From: OFTM10 sp964196195
Lineage (GTDB): Bacteria > Actinomycetota > Acidimicrobiia > Acidimicrobiales > Aldehydirespiratoraceae
Direction of reading: 5' to 3'
NCBI GenBank assembly: GCA_964196195.1
Contig: CAXMSE010000064.1
Coordinates: forward strand, 1 to 64,000
Length of the DNA stretch: 64,000 nt
Shown here: positions 9,360-18,670 of the stretch, piece by piece
Layout of the letters: every line of letters starts with the position of its first letter
Position numbering within the stretch: the first letter of the stretch is position 1
The notes under the pieces: model-generated
Seen by the model: only the letters and a program-made list of their open reading frames with translations
Told to the model about the DNA's origin: nothing
Databases searched by the model: none
Made by a program: the position numbers and the translations under genes

Positions 9360-10538
9360 TCAATCGTCGGCAACGAAACGACCGCTTATCGCCACCGTCA
9401 CGAACACCACCGCAGCTACCGCGGCCGCCCACTCGAGTGTCTCGCCGATGTCGCCGATGGTGCCGAGCGCAAGCAGGAGCGATCCGTAGCCGAGGCGCCC
9501 AACGAGGCTCGTCAGCGACAAGAAGGTGGCCCGGTGTCGCCTCTCGACCCGCGGAGCCACAGATGCTGGTACCAGCACCGCAACCACCGCCCCCTGCACG
9601 CTGCGCAACATGATGAGAGGGAGCACCAGCACCGATGTCGCCAATGCCATCGCGGTGAGCGTCACAACCGGGAGCGCGGCCACCGTGACGAGGACAGCTA
9701 CCACCCCAAACCGGTGTCGGAGCCTCCCCACTCCCTGCACAGCGGCCGCCGCCACCAGAGCGATCACAGCCGCCACTAGGCCGTTGACGAACGGTGCCCG
9801 GTCGATCTCATCGAGCGCCTCCCCGAGTACTCCCGCGAGGTAAGGCGCCGCCAGTTCGGAAGTGAGATGGATCGTCACCACCTCGCCGAGTACGTAGACC
9901 ATCACCCAGGCCAACATCCGCGTTCGGAGGTAGCCGACGACACGGAGAAGTTCTCGGCCCGCACTTGTCGTATGCGGCTCCCCTGTCGGTTCAACGAGAC
10001 CGAACACCACTACGAGCTGAAACGTAGACGTGACCAGGGAGGCCAAAAAGGGAAGCCGTAGATCGATCATCCCGAGCGCTCCGCCGGTCACCGTCGCTGC
10101 TGCGGTCACGAGAAGGTGGTCGCGCCGCACCCGCGACTCGCGCTCCTCGAATTCCGCAGTGCGCCCCAGAGCCTCGAGGGAGTCGTAGTGGAGGGTGACG
10201 TCGGTACCCGAGATGAAAGCGAATCCCATCGCCAGCAGGATCTGGGCCGCCGCCACACCCGCGAACCCATCGGATGTGACGAAGACCGTGTAGGCGGCCA
10301 CCCACCACAGCGCAGCTAGGCGGAGGGTGAGCACCCGCCCGATCCGGTCGCTGAACCAGCCCGAGGGAACCTCGAACGCGACCACCGCGAGGTAGTAGAC
10401 GGCCTGGAGGCGTAGTGCGTCACCGAGACCGAAGCGGTCGATGAGGTACAGCACCCACGTCGGGAGCCAGAACAAGGCGCCGGTCGTTCGTTGAAGGCGC
10501 CGATAGAGCTCCAGATTGCGCTCCATCGATCCTGGCAT
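9360..10538 (-). CDS. Major facilitator superfamily transporter
   Basis: A 392-residue protein with about 11-12 hydrophobic segments. The loop after TM2 reads GWFSDRIGR, which matches the MFS signature between TM2 and TM3 (G-x3-D-R-x-G-R/K). The early sequence FWLPTWVLYLIDRFGLGDALRLQ is typical of small actinobacterial MFS exporters with unknown cargo. The start at 10538 is followed by a second in-frame ATG at 10526, and either may be used. It is divergent from the aldose epimerase gene with about 74 bp between starts, so the two may share a control region. Substrate unknown. Confidence 0.85.
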   Translation of the reverse strand: MPGSMERNLELYRRLQRTTGALFWLPTWVLYLIDRFGLGDALRLQAVYYLAVVAFEVPSGWFSDRIGRVLTLRLAALWWVAAYTVFVTSDGFAGVAAAQILLAMGFAFISGTDVTLHYDSLEALGRTAEFEERESRVRRDHLLVTAAATVTGGALGMIDLRLPFLASLVTSTFQLVVVFGLVEPTGEPHTTSAGRELLRVVGYLRTRMLAWVMVYVLGEVVTIHLTSELAAPYLAGVLGEALDEIDRAPFVNGLVAAVIALVAAAAVQGVGRLRHRFGVVAVLVTVAALPVVTLTAMALATSVLVLPLIMLRSVQGAVVAVLVPASVAPRVERRHRATFLSLTSLVGRLGYGSLLLALGTIGDIGETLEWAAAVAAVVFVTVAISGRFVADD

Positions 10539-10612
10539 CGGGCGAGTCTCCCATGAGTGGGTCCCGAGATGTGTCTCCGCCCCGATCGATCGTCTCTATA
10601 TTCGAGAACGTG

Positions 10613-11626
10613 ATGAAACTCGATATCGAGCCCTTCGGTACGACGCGAGACGGCGATGAGGTGTCGCGCGTCGAGTTCGACAACGGCGTTCTTCGCGGTT
10701 CCTTGATCAACTACGGCGCCAGGCTGGTGCGGCTGTCGGTCCCCGATGCAGCCGGACGACCGGCCGACGTAGTGCTCGGCCACGACGATCTCGACAGCTA
10801 CGAGCGCGGACCGTCGTACCTCGGGGCGACCTGTGGTCGATACGGCAACCGGATCCGAGGGGGGCGTATCACTGTCGATGGCGTAGCTCATCAGCTCGAC
10901 ACCAACGAGGGCCACAATCAGCTCCACGGTGGGAGCCGAGGCTTCGATCGCCGCGTCTGGTCGATAGAGGCAGACGAGGCGGAAGGCGCGATCCGCTTCT
11001 CGATGGAGTCGCCCGACGGCGACCAGGGTTATCCAGGCCGACTCATGACGAGCACCACATATTCCTTGGAGGACGCGACCCTACGCATCCGAATGGAAGC
11101 AAGCACCGAAGTTGAAACCGTCGTCAACCTGGTGCACCACTCCTACTGGAATCTCGCCGGCCACGATCGAGGGTCGGTCAGTGAGCATGAACTGATGATC
11201 GATGCCGACAGCTACACCCCGGTGGACGACCAGCTGCTGCCGACGGGCGAGGTGCGGTCGGTCGACGCCACTCCCTTCGACTTTCGTCGGCCTCGTCGCA
11301 TCGGCGACGATTTCGACCTCGACCACAATTGGGTACTGGGTGGAGCCGCGGGGCCCGTGAGGCGGGCTGCGGTACTCCACGATCCGTCGTCGGGACGGAC
11401 AATGACACTCGAGACCTCCGAACCGGGCCTGCAGGTGTACACCGGCCAACACCTCCGAGCAGAACCTCTCGGCAAAGCCAGCACCTCGTACGGCCGCTTG
11501 AGCGGGCTTGCGATGGAGTCGCAGCGCTGGCCCGACAGTCCCAATCTCGAACACTTCCCTGATGCCGGTCTCGAGGCCGGCGAGCACTATCGCCACGACT
11601 ACGTCGCCACCTTCTCGAACTCCTGA
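10613..11626 (+). CDS. galM: Aldose 1-epimerase (galactose mutarotase family)
   Basis: A 337-residue cytoplasmic enzyme interconverting alpha and beta anomers of aldoses. Family landmarks are the substrate-binding NYGARL region, CGRYGNRIRGG, the LHGG motif with its catalytic-site His (NQLHGGSRGFDRR), the second His in VHHSYWNLAGH, and the C-terminal region with a conserved Glu context near LAMESQRWPDSPN. I chose the ATG at 10613 because the protein then starts at the family's usual N-terminus; an upstream in-frame ATG at 10553 would add 20 unrelated residues. The next gene follows after 28 bp but has no obvious link to sugar metabolism. Confidence 0.93.
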   Translation: MKLDIEPFGTTRDGDEVSRVEFDNGVLRGSLINYGARLVRLSVPDAAGRPADVVLGHDDLDSYERGPSYLGATCGRYGNRIRGGRITVDGVAHQLDTNEGHNQLHGGSRGFDRRVWSIEADEAEGAIRFSMESPDGDQGYPGRLMTSTTYSLEDATLRIRMEASTEVETVVNLVHHSYWNLAGHDRGSVSEHELMIDADSYTPVDDQLLPTGEVRSVDATPFDFRRPRRIGDDFDLDHNWVLGGAAGPVRRAAVLHDPSSGRTMTLETSEPGLQVYTGQHLRAEPLGKASTSYGRLSGLAMESQRWPDSPNLEHFPDAGLEAGEHYRHDYVATFSNS

Positions 11627-11654
11627 AGCTTCTGCTGAACTAGGGTCAGATTCT

Positions 11655-12242
11655 GTGACCGAAACCGAGATCGTTGTTCGTCGAACCCTGATAACTGTGG
11701 AGGAGAAGCGGGTGGAGATCGGCCGCGACCTGGCCCAGCCGGTGCGCCGCGTCATCGCCGCCGCCGTTCTCGCCAATCCTTTCGCCGGGCGCTACGTCGA
11801 AGACCTCGAGCCCCTGATCGAGGCGAGCAAGTGGCTGGCCACCGAGCTCGCCACCAAGGCAGTCGCCCAACTCGAGGGTCGCGAGGTACACGGCTACGGC
11901 AAGGGAGTCATCGTCGGCACGAGCGGGGAGCTGGAGCATGCTGCCGCCCTCATGCACCCCGCCCTCGGAGCCCCGCTGCGCGAGGCCTGCGGCGGAGGCA
12001 AGTCGATCATCCCATCATCGAAGAAGATCGGAGGGCCCGGCTGCACCCTCGACATCCCCCTCCATCATCGCAATGCCGCATTCGTTCGTAGCCATTTCGA
12101 CGCGGTCGAGCTGAGGGTCTCCGACGGGCCCGCGGCCGACGAACTCATTCTCGCCGTGGCTGTCACCGATGGAGGCCGCCCCCATCCCCGTGTGGGTGGG
12201 CTCACCGTCGACGACATGGTGGGTGAAGACGGCCTGCGCTAG
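11655..12242 (+). CDS. DUF1185 / 'amino acid synthesis' family protein
   Basis: A 195-residue cytoplasmic protein starting at GTG 11655, chosen because the family N-terminus (VRRTLITVEE) follows directly. Family signatures are NPFAGRYVEDL, YGKGVIVG, GELEHAAALMHP, SIIPSSKK, RSHFDAVELRV and the C-terminal GRPHPRVGGLT. The biochemical role of this family is not established despite its name. It converges on the MarR gene with only 4 bp between the two stop codons. It lies next to 6-hydroxynicotinate-reductase-like and enamidase-like genes, so I infer a role in the same heterocycle pathway, possibly on a ring-opened intermediate. Confidence 0.85.
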   Translation: MTETEIVVRRTLITVEEKRVEIGRDLAQPVRRVIAAAVLANPFAGRYVEDLEPLIEASKWLATELATKAVAQLEGREVHGYGKGVIVGTSGELEHAAALMHPALGAPLREACGGGKSIIPSSKKIGGPGCTLDIPLHHRNAAFVRSHFDAVELRVSDGPAADELILAVAVTDGGRPHPRVGGLTVDDMVGEDGLR

Positions 12243-12246
12243 GCGT

Positions 12247-12684
12247 TCAGAGTGAGATCGTGGAGAGCAGGCGCACGAGCGTCTTGGCCTCCTGCTCGCT
12301 GAGAGGCGCAAGGGTGAGTTCGGTTATGCGTTCAGCCACCGGAAGTAGCCGCTCCACGGTGATGCGTCCCTCGTCGGTGAGTTGGATGATGCGCAATCGA
12401 GCGTCGTCGGGAGATCGCTCTCGATGGACGTAGCCCGCGGCGAGCAAGCGTTCCACGACCCCCTTCACGGTGGCCGAGTCGAGCGCGATCAGGCGACCCA
12501 GCTGGTTCTGGGAGACGGCGCCGACTTCGTGGAGTTTCGCCAGCACTGAGAACTGGGCCGGGGCGATCTCGTTGTCGACCTCGGTGCTGAAGATCAGGCG
12601 GTGCCTCTGGTTGGCCTTTCGCAACAGGAACCCGACCTGTTCCTCCAGCAGATAGCGCGTTTCGTTTTTCCTGTCGCCGCTCAC
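12247..12684 (-). CDS. MarR-family transcriptional regulator
   Basis: A 145-residue winged-helix repressor-type protein. The recognition-helix region reads VSQNQLGRLIALDSATVKGVVERL and is followed by the wing RERSPDDARLRIIQLTDEG, the standard MarR layout. The start is GTG, overlapping the upstream UPF0280 stop by 4 bp, so it is the last gene of the five-gene catabolic operon. MarR proteins such as BpsR and NicR control nicotinate catabolism in proteobacteria and respond to 6-hydroxynicotinate. By context this one probably senses a pathway intermediate and binds the divergent control region near 18.7 kb. That is inference. Confidence 0.93.
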   Translation of the reverse strand: MSGDRKNETRYLLEEQVGFLLRKANQRHRLIFSTEVDNEIAPAQFSVLAKLHEVGAVSQNQLGRLIALDSATVKGVVERLLAAGYVHRERSPDDARLRIIQLTDEGRITVERLLPVAERITELTLAPLSEQEAKTLVRLLSTISL

Positions 12685-13589
12685 GAGAGAGCCACCGCCC
12701 GGACGCCCGCCATCGCATCCGCTTCGAACCCGGCGAGTAGACCTGAGGCGGTGGCCACGGCTAGGCCGGCCAGGTGTAGAACGGCTCCGCTGATGAGCCC
12801 TCGGTCGACGCAGTGGTCGGCATAGTCAAGCCCGTGGTGGAGCGCATGACGCACTTCGTCCATGGTGAGCATCCCCACCTCGAGGGTCACCGGGGTATCA
12901 CCGAGATCACTGTCGGGGTCGAGTTCACGAGCGGGACGGCGCTCGATCTCGGGGTGGGGACCGACGTCGACACGGTTGGCGATCATGGTGGCGGCCACAT
13001 CGGCCCCGGCTGCGCTCGGGGCGAAGACCGTGACGGCATCGGCGATCCCCAGCGAGAAGCTCCGCCCGTGACGCCCACTGGTGGCAATACCTCTCACCCC
13101 CGAGTTCGCGTCGAGCCCGACCGAGGATTCGATCGAGCCGCGCCGTGGGTCGACCACCATCCCCACCCGATAGCGCTGTGCAGCCGAAAGACCGAAGGCG
13201 ATGTCTCCACCGTTGTTGACCATCCAGCGATCGAGCCGGGCAGCTTCAGACATCGCCGAAGCCACCTCATCAGCCACCGCGCCGGCCACCGCCGACATCG
13301 GGGTCACCATCGCGTCGCCGCAGTGGTGCATGGCTGCGTCGACCATCCGTCGGGCCACACGACCCGTCACCGCTGGAGGGGCACCCGGATCGAGAGGCAT
13401 CCTGAGCACGGCGAGTTCCTCGACCAGTTCCTCGAGCAACCCGTCGAAGCACTCGACTGCGGCGCGGTGAGCCGCAGCACGCGAATCAGGATCGCCATCG
13501 CATTCGATCAGCAGATCGATCGGACCGTGCTGGAGGTGCATACGACCGCCAACATCGTTTTGGGCGAGCGTTGGCCCGAGATCAGACAC
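12681..13589 (-). CDS. UPF0280 family protein (ApbE-related fold)
   Basis: A 302-residue protein with strong UPF0280 signatures: TPMSAVAGAVADEV, MVNNGGDIAFGL, GIATSGRHGRSFSLGIADAV, ATMIANRVD and DPDSDLGDTPVTLEVG. The family is related to ApbE, the FAD:protein FMN transferase, but its own activity is not established. It overlaps the 6-hydroxynicotinate-reductase-like stop by 8 bp, giving translational coupling. Because that reductase family is described as an iron-sulfur flavoprotein, one inference is that this protein helps insert or attach the flavin. GTG start at 13589; no signal peptide, so cytoplasmic. Confidence 0.88.
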   Translation of the reverse strand: MSDLGPTLAQNDVGGRMHLQHGPIDLLIECDGDPDSRAAAHRAAVECFDGLLEELVEELAVLRMPLDPGAPPAVTGRVARRMVDAAMHHCGDAMVTPMSAVAGAVADEVASAMSEAARLDRWMVNNGGDIAFGLSAAQRYRVGMVVDPRRGSIESSVGLDANSGVRGIATSGRHGRSFSLGIADAVTVFAPSAAGADVAATMIANRVDVGPHPEIERRPARELDPDSDLGDTPVTLEVGMLTMDEVRHALHHGLDYADHCVDRGLISGAVLHLAGLAVATASGLLAGFEADAMAGVRAVALS

Positions 13590-15087
13590 GGGGGGCCGAG
13601 GGCGGCCCGTAGGGCCAGGGATTGCGCTGATCTGAGCTCACGACCTCAAGCGACGCCTCATCGAGTGCTTCGCTGAGCGGCACGATCGACTCGGCATGGC
13701 CACCGAGCTCGAGATACGTCTTCGCCGGCATCGTGAATTCGAGAGGAGCCACCAGTGCGGGAGTCGGTACGTGGCCGAATGAGTTCCGTGGCGTGCGGGT
13801 GACATCCACCATGAAGGTGATGCCGCCACCCGGCCACACGAAGGTGGGTGCCCCTCCGCACGTGACGAGGGTCTCCTCTGCTCGAACTGATCGAGTGAGC
13901 CCGACCGGGTTGGAGGTGACTCCTGCTCGTAGTGAGCCACCGGCACCAGCCATGAAGAGGACGGAGGTGAGGGTGGGCTCACAGTTGTCGCGGACCCGCT
14001 CCACCGATCCGCGCAGAGCCGCCGGCAATTCGGCGGGCTGAGGTCGGAGGTCTTCGTCCAGCACGAAGTAGGCGTAGTCGGAGCCGGTGGTGCTCACCAT
14101 CAGCAGGGTCTGGCCGGGCTTGGCGATCTTCGGCTTGTATCCCTTCACGATCTCGAGGGGGTCATCGAGGTCGGTACCTCCCCAGCCGCCGCCTGGAGCC
14201 GCGATCTCGAAGTATCGACCCGGTGTGGATTTTCGACCTCTCAGCTTGATTCCACTCGGTTCGATTCCCAGCACGACACCCGCCTGGTGTTCGGTGAGTA
14301 CGCCCGTGATGTGGTCGTCGACAACCACAACCTCATCGACATACGGCGCCCACTGGTCGGCAAACATCCCGATGGCGGCCGATCCACACCCCACCCTCAT
14401 CCGGTCGTCGACCACCCCATTGATCACCGGGGCCGCGCCGGCCTGGAGAACGAGATCAGACCCGTCCTCCACCGTCATCTCGACCGACTCGCCGGCACAC
14501 AGGCCGAGCAGGGCTCTCATGGTGGCCAGCCCAGCCGGGCGCCCACTTCCCGTGAAGTGGTGGACCCCACCCAACGACAGCATCTGCGATCCATACTCGG
14601 CGGTGGTCACGTGGCCGATGGTCTCTCCTTCGGCCTGCACCAGGGCACGCTCGGCGCCGATGTGACGATCGGTATCGATCTTCACCTTCACACCGCAGTA
14701 GGAGAAGATGCCCTCGGTGACCACGGTGACCATGTCGATCCCGTCGACGGGGTGCGACACGATGAAGGGGGCAGGCTTGTAGTCGGGGTAGGTGGTGCCG
14801 GCCCCGGTGCCGGTGATGAACACATCGCCGCGTCGCACGAGGTCGCCCGACCACTCCTCGGCCACCGTCGCAAACGGCACCACGGGCAGGCCTGCCTCCT
14901 GGTGGCGTTGCAGGACCGTGACCGGATCCATCCGGGTGAGCGTGCCACCGACATTGCCATAGCGGTCACATGATCCGGTGCGTCCCGGCCGGATGAAACA
15001 GCGGATGGGGCACGCGTCGCAGCGGATCTTGTCGTCGCCGCCATCGAGGTCGGCAGGTGCGGTGCCCTCCAGGGGATCAATGTTCAT
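13582..15087 (-). CDS. hnr: 6-hydroxynicotinate reductase-like iron-sulfur flavoprotein
   Basis: A 501-residue cytoplasmic protein resembling Hnr of Eubacterium barkeri, which reduces 6-hydroxynicotinate to 1,4,5,6-tetrahydro-6-oxonicotinate. A Cys cluster CDACPIRCFIRPG then GSC near the N-terminus (about residues 23-40) can bind an iron-sulfur centre. Later Gly-rich stretches include FITGTGAGTTYPDYKP, MRVGCGSAAIGMFADQW and GGGWGGTDLDDP. It overlaps the Mo-hydroxylase stop by 4 bp and the UPF0280 start by 8 bp. The pairing with a molybdenum hydroxylase upstream and an enamidase-like gene in the divergent unit reproduces the first three steps of the E. barkeri route, which supports the call more than sequence memory alone. 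The true ring substrate could be a nicotinate analogue. Confidence 0.82.
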   Translation of the reverse strand: MNIDPLEGTAPADLDGGDDKIRCDACPIRCFIRPGRTGSCDRYGNVGGTLTRMDPVTVLQRHQEAGLPVVPFATVAEEWSGDLVRRGDVFITGTGAGTTYPDYKPAPFIVSHPVDGIDMVTVVTEGIFSYCGVKVKIDTDRHIGAERALVQAEGETIGHVTTAEYGSQMLSLGGVHHFTGSGRPAGLATMRALLGLCAGESVEMTVEDGSDLVLQAGAAPVINGVVDDRMRVGCGSAAIGMFADQWAPYVDEVVVVDDHITGVLTEHQAGVVLGIEPSGIKLRGRKSTPGRYFEIAAPGGGWGGTDLDDPLEIVKGYKPKIAKPGQTLLMVSTTGSDYAYFVLDEDLRPQPAELPAALRGSVERVRDNCEPTLTSVLFMAGAGGSLRAGVTSNPVGLTRSVRAEETLVTCGGAPTFVWPGGGITFMVDVTRTPRNSFGHVPTPALVAPLEFTMPAKTYLELGGHAESIVPLSEALDEASLEVVSSDQRNPWPYGPPSAPRV

Positions 15088-17813
15088 CTGCCCAGAATCT
15101 CCAGAATTCGGTCGGGGGTGGCCGGCACCTGCCGCACCGGTCGGCCGATGGCGTTGCGGATGGCGTTGAGGATCGCCGGAGGTGTGGGTAGCAGGGAGTG
15201 CTCCCCGACCCCCTTGGCTCCGTAGGGCCCCAGTGGGTCGCCCGACTCCACCAGCGTCACCCTCACCTCGGGCACATCGCCGATAGTGGGGATCAGATAG
15301 TCGTGGAAGTTGTTGTTGCGACCAGGCAGGTATTCCTCCATGAGGGCCAATCCGATGCCTTGAGCGATTCCGCCGATGATCTGGCCTTCGACCAGTGCGG
15401 GGTTGATGGCCCGCCCGACGTCGTAGGCGGCATCGATCGAGTGCAGGGTGATCATCCCGGTTTGGGTGTCGACATCGAGCTCGACCACCTGAGCACCGAA
15501 GCCAAACACCGCGTAGGGGTTGCCTTGACCGTTCTCGTCGAGGGGAGTGGTCGGCGGGTCGTAGGTGCCCACGCCCAGCGCCACATAACCCTCGCGGTCG
15601 CTCTCCAGTTCGTCGAGGGCCAACTGAACCCGGTCGTGCCCGTCAGTGAGGGTGGCGACCCCGTCGTCGATGGCCAGGTGAGCATCGACGGGTGCTCCGG
15701 CCAGCGCGGCGATGGATGCCCTCAGCGCGGATGCTGCCTCGAACGTGGCGTTGCCGGTTACATAGGTCTGGCGAGACGCCGAGGTCTTGCCCGCGTCAGG
15801 GGTGTGATCGGTGTCGGCATCGACGAGGACGATGTCGCCCAGCGGCACGCCCAGACCGTCGGCGCATATCTGGGCCATCACCGTGTTCGACCCCTGCCCG
15901 ATGTCGACGGCTCCCTGGTGCAGCATCACCCGGCCTTCGGGGGTGAGTCCGATCTTGATCGTTGACGGGTTGGGAAGCGAGGTATTGCCGCATCCATACC
16001 ACGCACCTGCCATGCCCACGCCGGCTCGCCGGTGCCCGCCCGGTTCATTGAAGTCGCGGGCCCGGTCGTGGGCATCGGTCCACGGGCGACGCAGCGCCTC
16101 GAGACAATCGACGTAGCCGACCCCGGACTCAAACACCTGACCTGTGACGGTGCGATCACCGGCGCGCAGCGCACGGTCGAGCCTGAACTCGAGCGGGTCG
16201 ACCCCCAACTCGTCGGCCAGCTCGTCGAACAGGCATTCCTGCGCGATCGCGGCCTGAGGAACGCCGAATCCTCGAAACGCTCCCGCTGGCACGCAGTTGG
16301 TGTGCACAGCTGTGGTGAGGGCTCGATAGGCGTCGTAGCGGTAGGGACCGCTGGCATGGATCGGTACGCGGTTGGCCACCGTCGGCCCCCACGAGGCGTA
16401 GGCGCCGGTGTTGAAGGTGGCGTCGAAGTCCATGGACAACTCGCCGTCGGCGTCGACGCTGACCTGGGCCGAGATATCGGCCGGATGACGCTTGGTGGTG
16501 GACGCGATGGACTCAGGGCGGGTGTAGGTGATGCGAACCGGTCGGCCGACCCGCATCGCAGCGAGAGCCAGGATCGGTTGCACCGAGATGTCGAGCTTGC
16601 CGCCGAAGCCGCCACCACAGCCGGTGGGCCGAATAACGACCCGCTCAGGATCGATGCCGAGAATCAAGGCGGTGTCGGCGCGGTCCATGTAGGGGGCTTG
16701 GGTGGTGGCGTGAATTATCACCAGGTCACCATCGACCTCCGCCCAGCCGGCTTCGGGCTCCAGGTAGGCGTGCTCAACGAAGCCGGTGTGGAACTCTCCG
16801 CGAACGGATGCTGCTGCCGTTGCCTTCGACGATTCCAGGTCGCCAGTGGCCACCCGACCCCGAACGAGGATGTTGTCGGGTCGATCGGAATGGATCAGCG
16901 GTGCGCCCTCCTCGAGAGCGTCGGAGGTCTCCATCATCGGCTCGAGCGGATTCCACGAGATGGGGAAGGCCGCGGGATCGATGGTGCTGCCCGGCTCGAC
17001 CACCACCGCAGCTACCGCTTCACCCTGGAATCGAGTTTGGGTTTCGGCGAAGACCGGTTGGTCGGCCAACGGGGCGATGACCCCGAACAGGTTTCGGCCC
17101 GGCACATCGGCCGCGGTGAGGACGGCCACCACCCCCGGGGTGGAACTCACGTAGGCGTGGGTGTCGCCGATCTCGAATCCCGCCGACGCATGGGGTGAGC
17201 GCACGACGGCTATCACCAAGGCTCCCGTCGGGGCACCATCGTCGCCGAAGGCTTCGGTTCCGTTCACCTTCACGCGGCCGTCCACACGGGGCACGCGGGA
17301 ACCCACGGCCTTGCCGACCGACGGCTCTGACGGCTCGTCGAGTTCGAGGCGTCCGGCGTCGGCCACGCTGTCGATCACTTGGCGGTAGCCGGTGCACCTG
17401 CAGAGCACTCCGCCGAGCGCATCCTTGATCTGGGCGGTGCTCGGCGAGGACTCCTCGGCGAGCAGGGCCCGGCTCGCCATCAACATGCCCGGTGTACAGA
17501 AGCCACACTGAGTGCCGCCGTGGCGGAGGAAGGAGTGCTGTAGCGCCCTCCCTTCCTCAGAGTCCGAGAGGGATTCGACAGTTTCTATCGAGCGGTTGGA
17601 GAGACGCCCGACTGGAGTGAGACAGGCGCACACCGGCTGGCCGTCGAGCAGAACCGTGCAGGCTCCGCAGTCTCCGGCGTCGCAGCCGACCTTGGTGCCG
17701 GTGAGATCAAGTTCTTCACGCAGCGCTTCGCTGAGCCGGGTCATCGGCGGGGAGCTGATCTCGACCGAACGACCGTTGACGGTGACTGAGACTGTGACGG
17801 AAGAGTCGGTCAT
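15084..17813 (-). CDS. Molybdenum hydroxylase (xanthine dehydrogenase family), fused [2Fe-2S] and molybdopterin subunits
   Basis: A 909-residue fusion. Residues 1-165 carry two [2Fe-2S] clusters: CDAGDCGAC with a later Cys near 62, then CGFCTPGM and CRCTGYRQV. From about 175 the xanthine-dehydrogenase-type catalytic subunit follows, with the molybdopterin loop GCGGGFGGK near residue 398 and the active-site Glu in VGEHSLLPTPPAI near 869. These enzymes hydroxylate N-heterocycles using water. ATG 17813 overlaps the FAD-subunit stop by 4 bp (ATGA); upstream residues in the open frame are not family-like. The subunit layout differs from the four-subunit selenium-containing nicotinate dehydrogenase of E. 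barkeri. The context with hnr-like and ena-like genes makes nicotinate or a close relative the likely substrate. Confidence 0.92.
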   Translation of the reverse strand: MTDSSVTVSVTVNGRSVEISSPPMTRLSEALREELDLTGTKVGCDAGDCGACTVLLDGQPVCACLTPVGRLSNRSIETVESLSDSEEGRALQHSFLRHGGTQCGFCTPGMLMASRALLAEESSPSTAQIKDALGGVLCRCTGYRQVIDSVADAGRLELDEPSEPSVGKAVGSRVPRVDGRVKVNGTEAFGDDGAPTGALVIAVVRSPHASAGFEIGDTHAYVSSTPGVVAVLTAADVPGRNLFGVIAPLADQPVFAETQTRFQGEAVAAVVVEPGSTIDPAAFPISWNPLEPMMETSDALEEGAPLIHSDRPDNILVRGRVATGDLESSKATAAASVRGEFHTGFVEHAYLEPEAGWAEVDGDLVIIHATTQAPYMDRADTALILGIDPERVVIRPTGCGGGFGGKLDISVQPILALAAMRVGRPVRITYTRPESIASTTKRHPADISAQVSVDADGELSMDFDATFNTGAYASWGPTVANRVPIHASGPYRYDAYRALTTAVHTNCVPAGAFRGFGVPQAAIAQECLFDELADELGVDPLEFRLDRALRAGDRTVTGQVFESGVGYVDCLEALRRPWTDAHDRARDFNEPGGHRRAGVGMAGAWYGCGNTSLPNPSTIKIGLTPEGRVMLHQGAVDIGQGSNTVMAQICADGLGVPLGDIVLVDADTDHTPDAGKTSASRQTYVTGNATFEAASALRASIAALAGAPVDAHLAIDDGVATLTDGHDRVQLALDELESDREGYVALGVGTYDPPTTPLDENGQGNPYAVFGFGAQVVELDVDTQTGMITLHSIDAAYDVGRAINPALVEGQIIGGIAQGIGLALMEEYLPGRNNNFHDYLIPTIGDVPEVRVTLVESGDPLGPYGAKGVGEHSLLPTPPAILNAIRNAIGRPVRQVPATPDRILEILGR

Positions 17814-18646
17814 GATGCGCACGCCCGGATAGCTCGGGCCACAAGGGTTGGGGTGACCGCCAATCGATACTCCGCGCTGGCACGGACGTCGTCGATGGGC
17901 GACAACCGGTCGAGATGCGCGGCGGTGATGAGATCCTCGAGAGGGTCCTGGACCGACGCTCCGACAAGGTGGCCTTCCAATGCCGGGAGGCGTTGAGCCA
18001 CCGGAGAGCACGCCCCTACCGCCAAGCGGACCGATCGGATGATCCCATCTGGTTCGACGTCGGCCAGGGCCGCCACCATCACGATCGAAATGACGAGATA
18101 GCTACGAGCACCGAGCTTCTCGAAGCTTCCGACGAACTGGTCGGAAAGGTCGGGCACCAGCACCGCGGTGACCAATTCGTCGGGGCGCCGGGCGGTGGAG
18201 CGGTTGCCGAGTATGAACTGATCGAGAGGCACGACGCGATCGCCGGCAGCCGATCGCAGCTCGACCTCACCCTCGAGGGTGAGGAGAGGAGGCGCACCGT
18301 CGGCCGCAGGTGACGCGTTGCAGAGATTGCCGACCACCGAAGCGACATTCTGGATCTGGACCCCACCCACCTCGGCGGCGGCCTGCTTGAGACCTGCGAA
18401 CGCCCTCGGAAGGTCGGCTTCGATGATGTCGGTCCAGGTGGTGAGCGCCCCGATGCGCCAGTGTTGATCCTCGTGGGAGATGCCACGCAGATCGTCGACG
18501 CGGCTTATGTCGACGATCCGTTCATCGGACGTGTTCGGCGCCACCTGCGAGGGGTAATAGTCGGTGGCTCCCGCGATGATGGTCGTGTCGCGGTGGGCCA
18601 GAGTGTCCAACACTGACTCGACCGTTGTTGGCAGCAGATAGGTCAT
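17810..18646 (-). CDS. FAD-binding subunit of molybdenum hydroxylase (CoxM/XdhB type)
   Basis: A 278-residue subunit that passes electrons from the iron-sulfur clusters through FAD. FAD-contacting motifs are AGATDYYP near the N-terminus and QIQNVASVVGNLCNASPAAD in the middle. The C-terminal CO-dehydrogenase-flavoprotein-type domain is present. It is the first gene of the overlapping five-gene minus-strand operon and lies about 120 bp from the divergent enamidase start, so the operon promoter must lie in that gap. Length is typical for the family. Confidence 0.93.
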   Translation of the reverse strand: MTYLLPTTVESVLDTLAHRDTTIIAGATDYYPSQVAPNTSDERIVDISRVDDLRGISHEDQHWRIGALTTWTDIIEADLPRAFAGLKQAAAEVGGVQIQNVASVVGNLCNASPAADGAPPLLTLEGEVELRSAAGDRVVPLDQFILGNRSTARRPDELVTAVLVPDLSDQFVGSFEKLGARSYLVISIVMVAALADVEPDGIIRSVRLAVGACSPVAQRLPALEGHLVGASVQDPLEDLITAAHLDRLSPIDDVRASAEYRLAVTPTLVARAIRACAS

Positions 18647-18670
18647 CTCGGGCTGGGTGTGATCGCTTGT

